Notes: generated by a model not told the origin, from the letters alone. 64,000 bases of DNA from Faucicola mancuniensis (GCF_046523945.1 NZ_CP171363.1:2674028-2738027); one strand, 5' to 3'. Shown: positions 20,105 through 30,835, numbered from the stretch's first letter. Translations and numbers: made by a program.

Positions 20105-23100
20105 ACCATCACCCTAAAAGACGGTAGCAAACAAACCGTACTCGTACCCAAAGTCTATGTGCGTGCCAACGTCAGTGACTTAAAAGGCGATGGTAGCCTT
20201 ATTGCTGCCCGCAATGTCGACATGCAGCTGACTGGTGACCTATCAAACCAAGGTAACATTGTGGCACACAATGGACTGCGTATCAATGCCAGTAACCTTA
20301 ACAATCAAAACGGTGGACTTATCCAAGGCAACTTTGTCCAAGTTAACACCAAAAATGATTTAAACAACATCGGTGCAACGCTTAAAGCAGGCAGTGCCAT
20401 GGCACTGGATGTCGGTGGCAAACTCAATAACAGTAGCACCACCCATCATAGCGAAAGTCAAGCAGGTCAAAGCAATGCCTGGCGTACTGGTATCGACCAA
20501 ATTGGTCAAATCTATGTCGGCGATGGCTTAAAAGATAAAAAGGATGAAAATGGTCGACCACTTACTACGCTTAGTATTGATGTGACGGGTGATGCCACCT
20601 TTAACGCCGCTCAACTGGTCAACGCTGGCGGTACCACCCGTTTGGTAGCGGAAGGGGATATCAAATTCAACGCTGTTAACACAGGCTATCAAACCAATGC
20701 CATTGGTGACAGCAACAACTACTATAAAGTGGGTCAAACCCAAGATATGGGTAGCGTCCTTGTGACCAGTGGCGACACCTTTATCAAAGGCAACAACGTT
20801 ACAGGCACCGCCACGACCATCCAAAGTGGCGGCAACACCATCATCAATGCTGACAACAACATTGCCTTTAAAGAAGGACGAGCAACCCAAAACCTATCAA
20901 CTGCAAATCGCACCACGGACAAAGGCTTCTTAAGCAGTAAAACCACCCAAGACCGCTACGACATGACCAGTGATACAGCCATTGGCAGTCACATTGATGG
21001 TGACAAAGTCTCTATCACTGCCAAAAATGACGTCCATCTCACCGCCACCGATGTCATTAGTGACCATGGTACCTATGTTAAAGCCGGCAATAACCTAACC
21101 ATTGATGCCGCCGAAAATCGTTACAGCGAAAGCTCAAGCCATGACAAGAAAAAATCTGGCGTGTTTGGTACAGGTAGTGGACTTGGCTTTACCATTGGCT
21201 CACAAAAGACCCAAAACCAAAACAGCACTAAACAAACCTGGCATACTGGCAGCAACATTGGCACCAACGATGGTAACACCGTGCTGACGGCAGGTAACCA
21301 TTACCAACAAACAGGTAGCGTGGTCTCAGCAGGTAATGAAAGCAACAACAATGTCCATGACTTAAGCCGTGGCACGGTCATTATCAATGCCAAATCAGCC
21401 ACCATTCAAAATACCACGGCAACCACCGAAAGTCACAGCAGCCAAAGCCAAAAAACCACAGGCTTAACCGTGAGTGTATCAAATAGTCTAGTTGACCATG
21501 TACAGGGTATCAGAAGTGTGGTAAAATCTGGCGAAACCACCAACTCAGACCAAATGAAAGTCATGGCTGGGGTGGCAGCGGTTGCTAAAACCCGGACGCT
21601 AAGACACAGTGTACAGCAAAGTACCAAAGACTTTAATGACCCAAGCAAACATGCCCCAGATGGCACCAAGCTTGATGGTCAAAAAGACACGGCTGACAAA
21701 TTGGGCAGTATTGGCAACACCCGTATTCAAGCAACTATCGGCAGTCAATCAAGCAAAAGCACCCAAGACAGTTTATCAGGCAAAAACGAAGCCTCACAAA
21801 TCAATGCCAACAACGCCATCTTTAACATTCAAGGGGCAAGTAAAGATAGTGACTTAACCTTTATTGGCAGTGACTTAAATCTTAAAGGTGACCGCTACAA
21901 CAACGTAGAAGGCGATGTTATTGAACAAGCGCCACTGGCACTGGGTATGACCGTAGTACCAACAAATCAAGCGGCTATGGGATTGGGGTGTATGCTGATA
22001 CCAAAGGCAGTGCAGGGATTAGTGCCAATGCCAATATGGCAAAAGCTTATGGTAATGGCGAAACTACCACCAATGCCAACAGCCATATCAATGTGGCAGG
22101 TACCACTTACCAAAACGTGGGTGGTGACTATGTCGTAGATGGGGCAGTGGAAAAAGGCAACCGTATGACGGGTCATATTGGTGGGGCAATTAAAGCCACC
22201 AGCCGTCAGGATACCGCTACATATGATGGTAAACAGACCAATGCTGGGTTTAGTGCAGATATTGATTTAGTCAAACAAGGAGCAGGGAGCAGTTTATCTA
22301 TCAATGGCGGTCGTACTCGAGCAAACGCCGATTATGCAGCGGTGACTGAGCAGACAGGCTTACAGTATCAATCATCCGATGTGGTGGTAGAGGGTAAGAG
22401 TACGTTTAAGGGGGCGTACTTTACGACGGCAACGCCTGAGGCTAATAAAACCCAGTTTAAAGGTGGGTTAGAAGTTAGTGATATTGAGAACCATTCGGAG
22501 TATAAGGCGGATGGGATTAATGCTGGTTTGTCGGCTGAAACAGGTCAAAAACCTAAAATCAGTGGGGTCGGTTATGGTAAAGATGGTGACAGCCAAACCA
22601 GTACGACGTATGGTGCGGTGACTGGGGTTGCTGGTAAGTCGGATGTGACGACTGCCAATGTGGGTAGCCTTAATGAGGTTCTACAAAATAACTTTGATAA
22701 GGATAGGGTGAATGAGCAGATTAATGCTCAGGTTCAGATTAGCCAAGAATATGGTAAAGGAATTCCAAAAGCGATTGGGGATTATGCCAGTAATAAACAA
22801 CTTGAGCTAATTAACCAAGGTAATATTGAAGAAGCTAAAAAATGGGGTGAAGGTGGTATTTATCGTGTGGCACTTCATACTTTATCAAGTGCTTTAGCTA
22901 CAGGTTCGATTGAAGGAGCGGTCGCAGGTAGTGGCACAGCCATTGTTGTTCCTAAAGTTGATGAGTATTTAAAACAACAAGGTTATGATGAAGCAACTAG
23001 AGAAGCTGTTTTAGTTGGATTATCCGCTGGTATTGGTGGAGCTGTGGGTGATACTGCAAGTACTGCTAACAATGTTGGGCAGGTTGAGTGGAATTATTTG

Positions 23101-23812
23101 ACGCATCGGCAACTGCAGGAAAAAATCTCGTGTGTTGGTACAAAGAAAGATTGTGCAGCCCATGTGGCTAAATATGATGAAATTTCTAGACAGCAAGATG
23201 AGCAACTAAAAAACATTTGCTCAAGCAATCCAAATAGCACCAGTTGTCATCTCATGATGCAAGACGCCTTGGAATATGTGGGAAAAAACAGAAGTCATTA
23301 TGGAAAAGCAAGCGACATTAGAACATCTACTCAGAATGTTTTATCAGTTGCTAATTCTAGTGGCTATCATACCATCAACACTCTAAACGAACGAGCAAAC
23401 TACTTTGGAGCTATGTATGGTTATACAGATCAGCCTTGGTTTAGGGTGGCGGAAAGTGAATCAAGAAGCTTTTTAAGCCTTAAGGGAGCGGATAAGTCTT
23501 TTTATTCAGATTGGATTGCAGAAGCTGGAGGGGTTATTATGCGAAATGGTAGGTCGGAATTTCAATATATTTATAATAATCATGTGGGGCAAAGTAACAG
23601 CTGGAGCTATGGGAGACTTGTAAATGAACAGCACGACCGAGAATTGCAAGCGGTACATGAGAGACATTATAATTCTTGGAAAAAGGCAAGTAAGTTTTTC
23701 GTGGATTCAGCTATAAAACTCAGAAGGCGGTCCAAATCTGGCGATTTTTGAATCCAAACCACAGAGTTGATGTTGGTTGTGAGGGCATGAAAGAAGTTAA
23801 GGAATGTCAATA
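20105..23812 (+). pseudogene. Second TpsA/CdiA-like gene, 5' truncated, with toxin C-terminus
   Basis: Begins inside the stalk (TITLKDGSKQTVLVPKVYVR) at the right end of the ISAs1 element, so signal peptide and secretion domain are gone. FHA repeats follow. A T is missing between 21930 and 21931 compared with the inverted copy at 25784-26440, breaking the frame. The pretoxin boundary reads GQVEWNYLTHRQ, a VENN variant with Trp for the first Asn. The tip of about 200 residues contains a Cys-rich start (ISCVGTKKDCAAH). As read it ends KSGDF at 23751, but adding one T to the T5 run at 23695-23699 continues it to ...VDVGCEGMKEVKECQ with TAA at 23811-23813, overlapping the immunity ATG. Toxin activity unknown. 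Confidence 0.8.
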
Positions 23813-24244
23813 ATGGATATGGGATATAAGCTTTTTGCCATAACTATGATTTTAAATTTTGTTTTCCTGATAACTTTTGGAGCATTAAGCTTTTTTCTAT
23901 ATATCTATTTATTGGCGAAAATTATTTCTCGTGGCATGAATAAAGCTCTTTTAGAAAAATATATCAGAATATTTTCGTTTTTTAGTATATTTCCATCAAT
24001 AACTTTGATTGGCATATTAATTCTTTCTGTATTCAATGTATATGCATTGGTGGTTTTTGTTTCATTTATTGAAAGCGGCTTTCCGCTAGTTGCACTTATG
24101 ATAGCATGGATAATGCCACCAATTTTTTTAATAATTAAACCATTGATATCAAAAAGACCGTATTTTTATAAGTTTTTTATCACTTGGTACGGATTAATTT
24201 CACTATTTTTATATTGCTCTATTTACACATTTATATTACCATGA
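23813..24244 (+). CDS. Four-helix membrane protein, likely immunity protein
   Basis: A 143-residue hydrophobic protein with four predicted membrane segments (about residues 8-32, 47-70, 75-103, 118-140). ATG 23813 was chosen over 23804 because AAGGA at 23799-23803 abuts the earlier ATG but is correctly spaced for the later one, and because this ATG overlaps the reconstructed toxin stop as TAATG. Its position behind the second TpsA toxin tip suggests immunity to a toxin acting at or through the inner membrane. A truncated paralogue follows at 24329. Confidence 0.7.
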   Translation: MDMGYKLFAITMILNFVFLITFGALSFFLYIYLLAKIISRGMNKALLEKYIRIFSFFSIFPSITLIGILILSVFNVYALVVFVSFIESGFPLVALMIAWIMPPIFLIIKPLISKRPYFYKFFITWYGLISLFLYCSIYTFILP

Positions 24245-24328
24245 GTTATCTTATAAATGGATTTAAAGTAATGCAAATAAATATATTAATTTTAAAGTTA
24301 GGCTTAAAGATATGACTGAGGTGCAAGG

Positions 24329-24541
24329 ATGTCAAGAATAATAGATGTAATCACCTTGTTATTACTGGTTATTAATTTTTATTATATGATAAGTTTGGGT
24401 ATTTTTGGATTTTTTTTGTATCTAAAATTACTTATTGATATTTTTTTAAAAAAAATAGATAAAATTAATCAAAGAAAATTGATTAACGTACTTTCATGTA
24501 TAAGTTGTAAGAACCTCAAGCGTTATTTACACTTTGTTTAA
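24329..24541 (+). pseudogene. Second membrane immunity paralogue, truncated by IS481
   Basis: ATG 24329 with GAGG seven bases upstream. The first 59 residues (MSRIIDVITLLLLVINFYYM onward, one or two membrane helices) resemble the start of the neighbouring membrane protein at 23813-24244, including a GxxxFFLYxxLL stretch. From 24506 the sequence is the end of an IS481 element, so the last 11 codons (CKNLKRYLHFV) belong to the insertion and the rest of the gene is lost. Confidence 0.7.
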
Positions 24542-25407
24542 AATAAAACTCCAACCACTCATAAGGAGTAAAGGTTTGAGTTTTGCCAGTAATATCATCT
24601 TTTTTAGTTAAAGATGAATGGGGTTTAACGGTATTATAGAAATTAAGAAATCTTGTTAATTCTTGCTTTCTATGTTCACTACCTGTAAATTCACATTGTT
24701 CATGCCACATTTCCATGAGCGTACGTATTACTCGTTCTGCTTTACCATTGGTTTGTGGTTTGGCAACTTTGGTGAATTTCTGATTGATGTTGTTATCATA
24801 ACAGGCTTTGACAAATTCATGGTCTTTTGTGCCTTTATATTCTGTGCCATTGTCAGAATAAATCACCTCAATCGTATAAGGGCAAGGTTTAATAACTTGT
24901 TCTGTCAGAAACTTAGCCGCACTAAAAGCTGTTTTGTCTGGCATAATACAAGCATACAGTTCACGAGAATAATCATCAATGGCAACAAACAGATATTCTC
25001 TAGGGCTGTTGCTATTTTGTCCTTTGAGCAGTGGTAGGCGTTTTGTATCTACGTGTACCATCTCACCAGGATAGGATTTATTATAACGCTTGGCTTGTTT
25101 TTTGAGTTTGTCTTGTATACTCTTTTCAACTTTAGCTAAGCGTTTAATGCCAAATTTCGCTTGTTTAAAGCGATTATTGACACTGGTTTGTGGTTTTAGT
25201 AACTTCACTCTGGCAAGTTTCAATACCTTGTAGATTGTTGGTCTTGATACTTTGTATTCTTCAGCAAGTGATGTTACGCTTTGTTTGTTTTGATGATAGG
25301 CTATCCAAATAGCTTCTCTTTCAAACGGTAGCAGTCTGGTGTTTTTATGTATGTTCATTTGCAGTATTTTATCCTAAATACTGTAAATAACGCTAGGATA
25401 TCTTACA
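24506..25407 (-). mobile_element. IS481-family element, complete copy
   Basis: A 902-bp element with related ends: TGTAAGAACCTCAAGCGTTA at 24506 and, at the other end (complement), TGTAAGATATCCTAGCGTTA reaching 25407, both followed by TTTACA. It carries one transposase gene. It interrupts a membrane immunity gene on the left and abuts a partial IS481 copy in the opposite orientation on the right; no short target duplication was identified. Confidence 0.88.
24516..25358 (-). CDS. IS481-family transposase
   Basis: A 280-residue protein: N-terminal helix-turn-helix (about residues 12-60, SVTSLAEEYKVSRPTIYKVL), then an integrase-type DDE core with HVDTKRLP (first Asp, about residue 103), YSDNGTEYKG (second Asp, about 170) and TNGKAERVIRTLMEMW (Glu, about 206). 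Length and motifs fit a complete enzyme. The same protein is encoded with an IS4 insertion at 46453-48544. Confidence 0.93.
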   Translation of the reverse strand: MNIHKNTRLLPFEREAIWIAYHQNKQSVTSLAEEYKVSRPTIYKVLKLARVKLLKPQTSVNNRFKQAKFGIKRLAKVEKSIQDKLKKQAKRYNKSYPGEMVHVDTKRLPLLKGQNSNSPREYLFVAIDDYSRELYACIMPDKTAFSAAKFLTEQVIKPCPYTIEVIYSDNGTEYKGTKDHEFVKACYDNNINQKFTKVAKPQTNGKAERVIRTLMEMWHEQCEFTGSEHRKQELTRFLNFYNTVKPHSSLTKKDDITGKTQTFTPYEWLEFYFKQSVNNA

Positions 25408-25783
25408 CCTTATACGATTGAGGTGATTTATTCTGACAATGGCACAGAATATAAAGGCACAAAAGACCATGAATTTGTCAAAGCCTGTTATAATAACAAC
25501 ATCAATCAGAAATTCACCAAAGTTGCCAAACCACAAACCAATGGTAAAGCAGAACGAGTAATACGTACGCTCATGGAGATGTGGCATGAACAATGTGAAT
25601 TTACAGGTAGTGAACATAGAAAGCAAGAATTAACAAGATTTCTTAATTTCTATAATACCGTTAAACCCCATTCATCTTTAACTAAAAAAGATGATATTAC
25701 TGGCAAAACTCAAACCTTTACTCCTTATGAGTGGTTGGGGTTTTATTTTAAACAAAGTGTAAATAACGCTTGAGGTTCTTACA
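25408..25783 (+). pseudogene. IS481 fragment, 3' part only
   Basis: Carries the C-terminal 120 residues of the same transposase (PYTIEVIYSDNGTEYKG onward to KQSVNNA) and the right terminal repeat ending at 25783, but lacks the 5' half. It lies head-on against the complete copy at 24506-25407, giving an inverted arrangement. Confidence 0.88.
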
Positions 25784-26440
25784 TCTTACCCTCTACCACC
25801 ACATCGGATGATTGATACTGTAAGCCTGTCTGCTCAGTCACCGCTGCATAATCGGCGTTTGCTCGAGTACGACCGCCATTGATAGATAAACTGCTCCCTG
25901 CTCCTTGTTTGACTAAATCAATATCTGCACTAAACCCAGCATTGGTCTGTTTACCATCATATGTAGCGGTATCCTGACGGCTGGTGGCTTTAATTGCCCC
26001 ACCAATATGACCCGTCATACGGTTGCCTTTTTCCACTGCCCCATCTACGACATAGTCACCACCCACGTTTTGGTAAGTGGTACCTGCCACATTGATATGG
26101 CTGTTGGCATTGGTGGTAGTTTCGCCATTACCATAAGCTTTTGCCATATTGGCATTGGCACTAATCCCTGCACTGCCTTTGGTATCAGCATACACCCCAA
26201 TCCCATAGCCGCTTGATTTGTTGGTACTACGGTCATACCCAGTGCCAGTGGCAGCTTGTTCAATAACATCGCCTTCTACGTTGTTGTAGCGGTCACCTTT
26301 AAGATTTAAGTCACTGCCAATAAAGGTTAAGTCACTATCTTTACTTGCCCCTTGAATATTAAAGATGGCGTTGTTGGCATTGATTTGTGAGGCTTCGTTT
26401 TTGCCTGATAAACTGTCTTGGGTGCTTTTGCTTGATTGAC
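25784..26440 (-). pseudogene. TpsA stalk fragment, inverted copy of 21744-22399
   Basis: Encodes SSKSTQDSLSGKNEASQINA through the VAGTTYQNVGG and GLQYQSSDVVVEGK stalk region, with no start, secretion domain or toxin. It matches 21744-22399 in inverted orientation; the only difference noted by eye is the extra T that keeps this copy in frame. It ends exactly where the IS481 fragment begins. Confidence 0.85.
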
Positions 26441-26506
26441 GATGGGTAAGGTGCCTGGAACGCACCCTACAGAACTAATTTAACAACAATAAAACTTTGT
26501 TTATCA

Positions 26507-26926
26507 TTAAAGCTGAATTTGTTCCCAGTCTATTTTATCATCAGTTACCCATTCAATTCTTGGAGAAGGAATTAATGGATTGTCTAGAAAGTCTTGAACA
26601 GCTAGCCAAGCTTGTTCATTGGAGACATAAGTTCCTTTTGGCATAATCATCTCATCAGAGTTTTCAAAGAAATTGTTCAATAAATCTTTTTCTCCTAAAG
26701 AGTAACAATTCACATTGGGTGAACCGTAAATCAAATTAAACCCATACTCTATATCCTCAGAAACAGCTAAAGTGTATTTAATTCCTGAATCATCTATGAA
26801 TACAAAGGATGCACCATTTTCCCAGTCAGAATGTCTATAATTTTTGAAATATTTCTCAAAAATATCTTTGTTTGGTTCATGAATATTGTAAGGTATATCA
26901 AGAAAAATAATATTGAATTTTGACAT
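26507..26926 (-). CDS. Imm1-family immunity protein (orphan)
   Basis: A 139-residue acidic protein. The C-terminal half has the Imm1 pattern: MPKGTYVSNEQAWLAVQDFL, then PSPRIEWVTDDKIDW (residues about 96-135). Imm1 proteins bind and neutralise nuclease-type polymorphic toxins in the cytosol. No toxin tip is adjacent: the stalk fragment downstream (25784-26440) was cut by IS481 and the upstream side is an IS982 remnant, so this is an orphan immunity gene. Confidence 0.75.
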   Translation of the reverse strand: MSKFNIIFLDIPYNIHEPNKDIFEKYFKNYRHSDWENGASFVFIDDSGIKYTLAVSEDIEYGFNLIYGSPNVNCYSLGEKDLLNNFFENSDEMIMPKGTYVSNEQAWLAVQDFLDNPLIPSPRIEWVTDDKIDWEQIQL

Positions 26927-26964
26927 GATAAAATTCCTATAAGTTTTTAAGCATGATTTAAATA

Positions 26965-27258
26965 ACCTGAATTCGACATAAGAAAAAACTAAAAAAAGAA
27001 GCCCAATATGTTAAAGTAAATTCACCACAAACAACCCTAACAAGGACTTCTTACATGGACAACCTCGAAGCACTATACTGCCACATAGACGACTATTGCA
27101 AAACATACACAAACGAACAACAGAAGAAAATGCTAACCCAAAAGAGCAAAAGCAGTAAAAAAACACGAAACAAACCATGCCGTATTAGTTTATCAGAAAT
27201 CATCACCATATTGGTAGTATTTCACCAAATAAAATACAGAGAATTTAAAGCCTTCGGC
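26965..27258 (+). mobile_element. IS982-family 5' remnant
   Basis: Starts with an IS end-like ACCTGAATTCGACATAAG at 26965, followed by ATG 27055 and about 68 codons of an IS982-type transposase N-terminus (HIDDYCKTY, LSEIITILVVFHQIKYREFK). It is cut at 27258-27259 by the left end of a deleted IS256-type element, which supplies the stop codon of the open frame (27055-27288). Confidence 0.75.
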
Positions 27259-27552
27259 AGTGTTCAAAAAACTGTGTCAATTCTGTAAACTAACAAAAAA
27301 ACAGGAAAGACACCATGCAAAACTTTGACTTTAACGAAGCCTTAAAAGCAATCCAATCAGGCAAACCCATCACAGGCAGTGATGGGGTACTTGCCCAGCT
27401 CATCAAACAACTCACTGAAGCTGCCTTATCAGCCGAAATCGACAGCTACTTAGAGCAGAATCCTAGTAAAAACCGCCATAACGGTTATAGTAAAAAGACT
27501 ATCAAATCCACAGTCGGTAGCTTTGAGCTAGAAACAGAGTTTTGAACGCCCT
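27259..27552 (+). mobile_element. Internally deleted IS256-family element (short derivative)
   Basis: Left end AGTGTTCAAAAAACTGTGTC at 27259 and right end (plus strand ...ACAGAGTTTTGAACGCCCT) at 27552 are both present, but only about 290 bp lie between them. The N-terminal transposase coding part (27315-27545, 76 residues, MQNFDFNEALKAIQSGKPIT onward) runs straight into the right end, whose TGA ends the frame. This is a deletion derivative that could be moved only by an enzyme supplied elsewhere. Confidence 0.8.
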
Positions 27553-28074
27553 ATGCTTTTATCTGCAAACTCTTTTGAATGATTAATTATAAAGTGCCTA
27601 AAATCGCTAACATCAAGAGCATTATGACTTCTATAGCTGTCAGTATAAACAATGCTGTCAGGCTTGATTTTACTTGTGATAATGGGCATTAACGTGGTTT
27701 GTTTAGTGTCTTTGACAACTACGGTATAAACTTTACCATTACGTTTTAAAAGACCAAAGACAGCAGTCTTTCCACTTGCACCACGACCACGCTTACCTTT
27801 ACGAATACCACCGAAATAGCTTTCATCAAGCTCTATTTTACCGTCAAAGGTTTAGTGAGCTTCAAGGCTAAGGTTGTATTCTATCACAAGTCTTATTTTA
27901 TGGTAAAAATAAGGCTGCTGTATTATGTTGAATTTGCAATAAATCTGAGGCTGTTCTGGCAGTAACTTCGGCAACAAAAAATTCAAGTGGTTTTTTCTGT
28001 GCTTTTTTACTTAATTTACAATGTGTTAGCTTCATATTTCTAGTATGACATGATAGCTAATCTAGTACAGCCCC
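27553..28074 (-). pseudogene. IS1595-family (IS1016-like) element, truncated and decayed
   Basis: Clearly related to the complete element at 49227-49963. The right terminal repeat ends at 28074 and the transposase ATG is at 28033-28035, but the 3' part of the gene is missing from 27553 on. The coding part has an in-frame stop (minus strand CACTAAACC where the intact copy has CACGAAACC, near 27850) and an extra A in an A run near 27905. True decay is likely here because base substitutions accompany the indel. Confidence 0.85.
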
Positions 28075-28149
28075 ATATTGTAACATAATGATAATAAAAT
28101 GTAATGATATAACATATCATTTATGTAAATACAACCCTGCTATTTTTAC

Positions 28150-30703
28150 TTAAAATTTGACATTAATACCTAAGCTAAAATTTCTGCCCATTTGTGGAAT
28201 ATAGGGCAAAAATGTTTCGTGAGCGTACACTTTTTCATCAAGCAGATTATTGGCTTTAAAGAAAATCGAATAATCGGCATTGCCTAAAAAGTTTTTGTAG
28301 TCAATCCCCATGTTTAACAGGTTATTGCCTTTGGTAATCCCTTCAAATTTGGATACCCTTTCTTGGTCAAAAGTATGCACAAACTCAAGACTTCCCGACC
28401 ATTTTTCATCAAAATCGGCTTGCACTTTTGCACCAAGTCGCATTGGTGGTAGGCGTGGCGTGTAGCGGTCTTCTTGTTTGCCGTAGGTTTTCACTTCTGG
28501 GTCAAACCAGCCCGCAGGTTTATAATCCACCACAATATCAGGCATATCATGCAATCGCCCTTTGACATAGTCGCCAAAAATAGAGGCATAATAAATCGGT
28601 GAAAATTGGTAGCCGATACTGACTTCCGCACCATAAAATTTGGCAGGGCTTTGGTCGTAACGGTTAATCCGTAGCTGGCGAACGTGCTGAATGCGTGCCG
28701 TGCCGAGATATTCGTTAATCGATTGTAGGTAAATATAGTTGTCAAAATCGTACAAATAGCCCGAAACTTTGTAGTCTAATTTATCACCTTGATAAGCCAA
28801 TGTTAATTCATAATTGTTGGATTTTTCCTTTTGCAAATGCCGATTGCCAATTTCAAAAGAATTGGTCGCTAAGTGCATACCGTGTGTGTAAAGCTCTTGC
28901 GAATTGGGCAAACGTTCTTGATGAGACACATTTAACGATAAAGTATAGTCAGGCAAAAACTGATAATTCAATCCCAATGCGTAAGAATGGGCAGTTTTTT
29001 CATTCGGTTTCGTCGCATCTAGGGCGTAAGTAATGGCGTTTTCTAGTTTTTCACCTTTGAGCCAGCTACTTTGACGCATTCTGTTTTCGATATAATCTTT
29101 GTCAAAATCCATTGCCACTTTTTGTTTTTCTAAACGTGTGCCAAGTTCCACCGATAGTTTGTCAAAATCATATTTACCCATCGCAAAAATGCTTTGGTTG
29201 GTTAAATCATTTTTTGTCAAAACTTGTTGATTTCGCCATTGAGTAACAGGAGATTCAGCACTATTATCCTGCTGTAAATATTGCAATCCCCACAACATTT
29301 TTAAACGCTCTGTCGGCTCGTGGGTCAATTCCAAACGGGCAACTTTGCCTTTATTTTTAAAAGATGTGCTGACAATATTGCCTTCTTTTTCATCATGTTG
29401 ATAATCGACATAGCCGACATTACCACGCACTTTACTAATCCATGATGTTGGGTTTTGCCATTCGCCACGCAAATCATAACGTTTGGTCACCAAGTCAATA
29501 AAAGGCGGTGCATGGTCGTGTTTATCTTGAATACCATGACTTTCACTATTACCGTGAGCGTGTTCACAATCTGGACGTGGGTTGATATAATTAACATCGG
29601 ATTCATCAATCAGTTGCGGATATTTTTGCAAATACGGACGATAGCGAAAACTGTCAAAAATCGAAATAACCGAACAACCTTCGTACAAATGATTATGAGC
29701 TGGCAATCCATATTTGTCCTTGCGTTCGCTTACCGCCACGCCAATGTAGCCTTTATCACCTACCCATGATAAACCCACGCTACCTGCTTTGGATTTTGCC
29801 CAACTCTCTGGCAAATAGTCAAAATTATAAGTTTTTGTCCGCCAAATCTTTATCCAAACTAGCCTTTTGTTTGAGATAACCAGCTTCATCAGTGATAAAA
29901 TATGTGCGTTCAGAAAAAGGCAATCTAACACCCTTTTGAATCGCTTGCCATTCTTTTTCCAATGCTTGCAAAAGCTCTGGGGCTTTGACATAATTGTCAA
30001 GTTCGTCCCCTGTGTCAAAATCCATATAACCGTAATTGGGTGTTTGATAATTATTGGCATCTTTATGCAGACCTTCTGCATGGAACACCATATGTTTGCC
30101 CAACTGTGCGGTTAATGAACCCGTTTCCAACTTTTCATCGTTGCCTGTGTTATAGCGGATACCCACTTCACTTTCAATCGGTTTTTTTGGTAATTGGCTA
30201 GGGATTTTATTATCAATGACGTTTACCGCCCCTGCCGAATTGCCCGATTTATACAGCAATGTACTCACGCCACGTACCATTTCAATCTGTTTAGCAAGCG
30301 TGGTATCCACCATTACCGCATGGTCAGGCGACAAATGAGCCATGTCAATCACATCAGCATTATTTTGTAAAATGGTAATGCGTTTGCCTTCCTGCCCACG
30401 AATAATCGGGCTTGACGCACCACCACCAAACTGATTGGAATGAATGCCCAACTCACCGTCCAACGCATCACCCAATGTGGTGGCACGGGTTTTTAGCGTA
30501 TCTTTTTTGATAAGCAAATCACTGCCCTTTTGTTTGCTATCCAACAATGATGTGTTCATTTTGGTAGCAGAGCCCTGAATCACTATCGTATCAAGCACGG
30601 TCTCTGGTACTGGCGATAACACGCTGGCATCATCAGCAAAAACGGACATGGTATAACTAGAAAATACAGCTAAAACTGCCAAATGAAGTGAATTTTTTAG
30701 CAT
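28150..30703 (-). pseudogene. znuD: ZnuD-type TonB-dependent zinc receptor, one frameshift
   Basis: Two overlapping frames (30703-29825 and open upstream of 28150-30081) make one TonB-dependent receptor of about 850 residues if one T is removed from the T5 run at 29831-29835 (DKDLADK then TYNFDYLPESW). From ATG 30703: signal peptide MLKNSLHLAVLAVFSSYTMS, TonB box DTIVIQG, plug domain with IRGQEGKRITIL, then a beta-barrel ending in Phe. A His/Cys-rich loop (CEHAHGNSESHGIQDKHDH) near 29520-29580 is the zinc-capturing loop of ZnuD receptors. Role: zinc, possibly haem, uptake across the outer membrane. Zur-like palindrome 53 bases upstream. Broken only by a homopolymer base, so it may be intact in reality. 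Confidence 0.85.
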
Positions 30704-30729
30704 AAAACAACCCAATTTTAACAAAAGAA

Positions 30730-30765
30730 ATATTATAACATAATACAAGTATTATGTTATAATAT
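30730..30765. repeat. Long inverted repeat in the znuD promoter region
   Basis: Two 17-base arms (30730-30746 and 30749-30765) are exact complements around a 2-base centre, built from the word ATAACATAATAC. It overlaps the Zur-like site at 30756-30768. Two overlapping operator sites, allowing cooperative binding, would produce such symmetry. Confidence 0.7.
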
Positions 30766-30768
30766 AAC
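30756..30768. promoter_or_regulatory. Candidate Zur box upstream of znuD
   Basis: GTTATAATATAAC is a perfect 13-bp palindrome matching the core of gamma-proteobacterial Zur operators, located 53-65 bases upstream of the znuD ATG. An equivalent GTTATATTATAAC lies upstream of the L36 paralogue at 55450-55462. Binding by Zur with zinc would repress znuD when zinc is plentiful. Family knowledge plus sequence; no zur gene is in the window. Confidence 0.75.
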
Positions 30769-30835
30769 GTTTATTTTTTCAGATAATAAAACCAATCCAT
30801 CATTTTAAAAAATCAAATAAAATGATGAAAAACTT

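Noticed and set aside
24506..25413. GTATAAG before and CTTATAC after the IS481 copy as a possible inverted target signature
   Set aside because: The seven bases are inverted rather than direct and the right one is inside an older IS481 fragment; coincidence is the simpler explanation.
28098..28125. Palindrome AATGATATAACATATCATT downstream of znuD as a third Zur box or terminator
   Set aside because: The core GATATAACATATC does not match the two Zur sites, it lies after the gene, and there is no clean T run; left unassigned.
29825..30081. The 643-residue frame of znuD as an independent receptor gene with its own start
   Set aside because: Its first 60 residues are out-of-frame translation of the first frame; receptor sequence begins only at the frameshift near 29831.
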